A stretch of 6,802 bases of DNA, taken from NCBI GenBank assembly GCA_905480085.1, contig CAJQPD010000150.1, positions 1 to 6,802 on the forward strand. Direction: 5' to 3'. The DNA is from an uncultured Acidimicrobiia bacterium (GTDB lineage: Bacteria; Actinomycetota; Acidimicrobiia; Spongiisociales; JAENVV01). The position numbers and the translations under genes were made by a program. Below, one piece after another: positions 5,881 to 6,802 of the stretch (position 1 is its first letter; each line of letters starts with the position of its first letter). The notes beneath the pieces were generated by a model that was not told where the DNA came from, made no database searches, and saw only the letters and a list, made by a program, of their open reading frames with translations.

Positions 5881-6802
5881 TGGTGCTGCGGAGGGGATTG
5901 TTGATCGGCGGAGTCGAATCGGACGAGGGCCCGATGGACCTTGTCGTCGATCCGTCGACCGGGGCTACGGTTGCCGAGGTCGCCCGGGCCACGGCTAAAG
6001 ACGTGGAACGGGCAGTCGAGGTGGCCCATCGGGCATTTGAACAGGCGACATGGAGTCGGACCCCACCACCGGCACGGGGGCGGATTCTCGCAAGAGTTGC
6101 GGCGCTGATCAGCGAGAGGCGCGAAGACCTCGCCCGCCTCGAGTCCCGCCAAGCGGGGAAACCCATATCGGCAGCCCGTGGAGAAATAGGCGCGGTGGCC
6201 CGAACCTTTGAGTACTACGCCGGCGCCGTCGACAAGTTTGGCGGGCAGACGATTCCTGGTGGCGCCGATGGCACGCTGCTGACCTTCCGCGAGCCGGTCG
6301 GTGTATGCGGGATCATCACCCCGTGGAATTTCCCGATGGTGATTCTTGGATGGAAGCTGGCTCCCGCCCTGGCAATGGGTAATTCGGTGGTAGTCAAACC
6401 TGCCAGCGCCACCCCGCTTACTGCCCTGGCTCTCGCCGACATCTGTGCCGAAGCGGGCGTGCCTGCCGGGGTGGTGAACGTGGTGCCCGGACCAGGGTCC
6501 ATCGCAGGCGACGCACTCGTTGGGCATCCGCTGGTGCGCAAGATCTCCTTCACAGGCTCGACCGCGGTCGGAGCAGACGTCATGAGGATTGCCGCTCCAG
6601 ATATCAAACGCGTTTCGCTAGAGCTTGGTGGGAAGTCTGCCAACGTCGTCTTTGCCGATGCCGATCTTGACAACTGCGTGCAGTCGTCGGTGTTTGGAGC
6701 GTACGACAACTCCGGGCAGGACTGCTGCTCGCGTTCTCGGATCCTGGTGGAACGATCGGTTTTTGATGAGTTCGTCGAACGATTTACGGCGAGGGCCGGA
6801 AC
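5880..6802 (+). CDS. NAD(P)-dependent aldehyde dehydrogenase (C-terminus cut off by window edge)
   Basis: Oxidises an aldehyde to a carboxylate, most likely the last oxidation of the gamma-glutamylated intermediate (a PuuC-like role). The first 307 residues of a family normally near 480-500 are present. Visible are Asn150 in PWNFP (148-152), Lys173 in VVKPAS, FTGST at 224-228, the general base Glu248 in LELGGKS, and nucleophile Cys282 in GQDCC. The Glu-to-Cys spacing of 34 matches the family. Ser176 takes the place where NAD-specific members usually have Glu (Glu195 of human ALDH2), so NADP use is possible. The ATG at 5880 shares its A with the dehydrogenase stop (TGATG). GTG at 5883 has better spacing from GGAG (5 bases against 2), and TTG at 5901 also follows a GGAGGGG run, so the exact start is uncertain. 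Confidence 0.93.
   Translation, partial: MVLRRGLLIGGVESDEGPMDLVVDPSTGATVAEVARATAKDVERAVEVAHRAFEQATWSRTPPPARGRILARVAALISERREDLARLESRQAGKPISAARGEIGAVARTFEYYAGAVDKFGGQTIPGGADGTLLTFREPVGVCGIITPWNFPMVILGWKLAPALAMGNSVVVKPASATPLTALALADICAEAGVPAGVVNVVPGPGSIAGDALVGHPLVRKISFTGSTAVGADVMRIAAPDIKRVSLELGGKSANVVFADADLDNCVQSSVFGAYDNSGQDCCSRSRILVERSVFDEFVERFTARAG

Noticed and set aside
5862..6527. 221-residue minus-strand open frame antisense to the aldehyde dehydrogenase
   Set aside because: The sense strand encodes an unmistakable ALDH with all catalytic motifs; the antisense product has no recognisable features.

Overview
The window looks like moderately GC-rich bacterial chromosome, probably from an actinomycete-type organism (Actinomycetota; an Acidimicrobiia-like lineage is a guess). 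The hints are a lipoprotein signal peptide followed by a Thr/Ser/Ala-rich linker, common in binding proteins of that phylum, together with GC-rich codons and a TTG start. None of these fixes the taxon. I see no mobile element, tRNA, rRNA, CRISPR array or phage gene.

Layout: two compact, divergent operons share a 250-base intergenic region (3475-3724). The left operon runs leftward and encodes a complete PotABCD-type ABC importer in the order binding lipoprotein (3474-2335), permease 1 (2348-1452), permease 2 (1455-586) and ATPase (589 to the left edge, cut off). Its junctions overlap by 14, 4 and 3 bases, so translation is probably coupled. A perfect 11-bp-arm hairpin (2294-2318) lies just past the binding-protein stop codon, inside the 5' end of permease 1.

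The right operon runs rightward and encodes a glutamine-synthetase-family gamma-glutamyl-amine ligase (3725-5104), a classical short-chain dehydrogenase (5107-5880) and an aldehyde dehydrogenase (5880 to the right edge, cut off). These are also packed with a 2-base gap and then a 1-base overlap.

Together they read as an amine uptake and catabolism module. The importer brings in a small (poly)amine or amino alcohol, the ligase caps the amino group with glutamate, and the two dehydrogenases oxidise the other end to a carboxylate. This resembles the Puu putrescine route, but the flavin oxidase (PuuB) and the gamma-glutamyl hydrolase (PuuD) are not in the window and a short-chain dehydrogenase sits between ligase and ALDH. 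That order would also suit a gamma-glutamylated amino alcohol such as ethanolamine. The true substrate cannot be settled from sequence alone. No regulator gene is visible.
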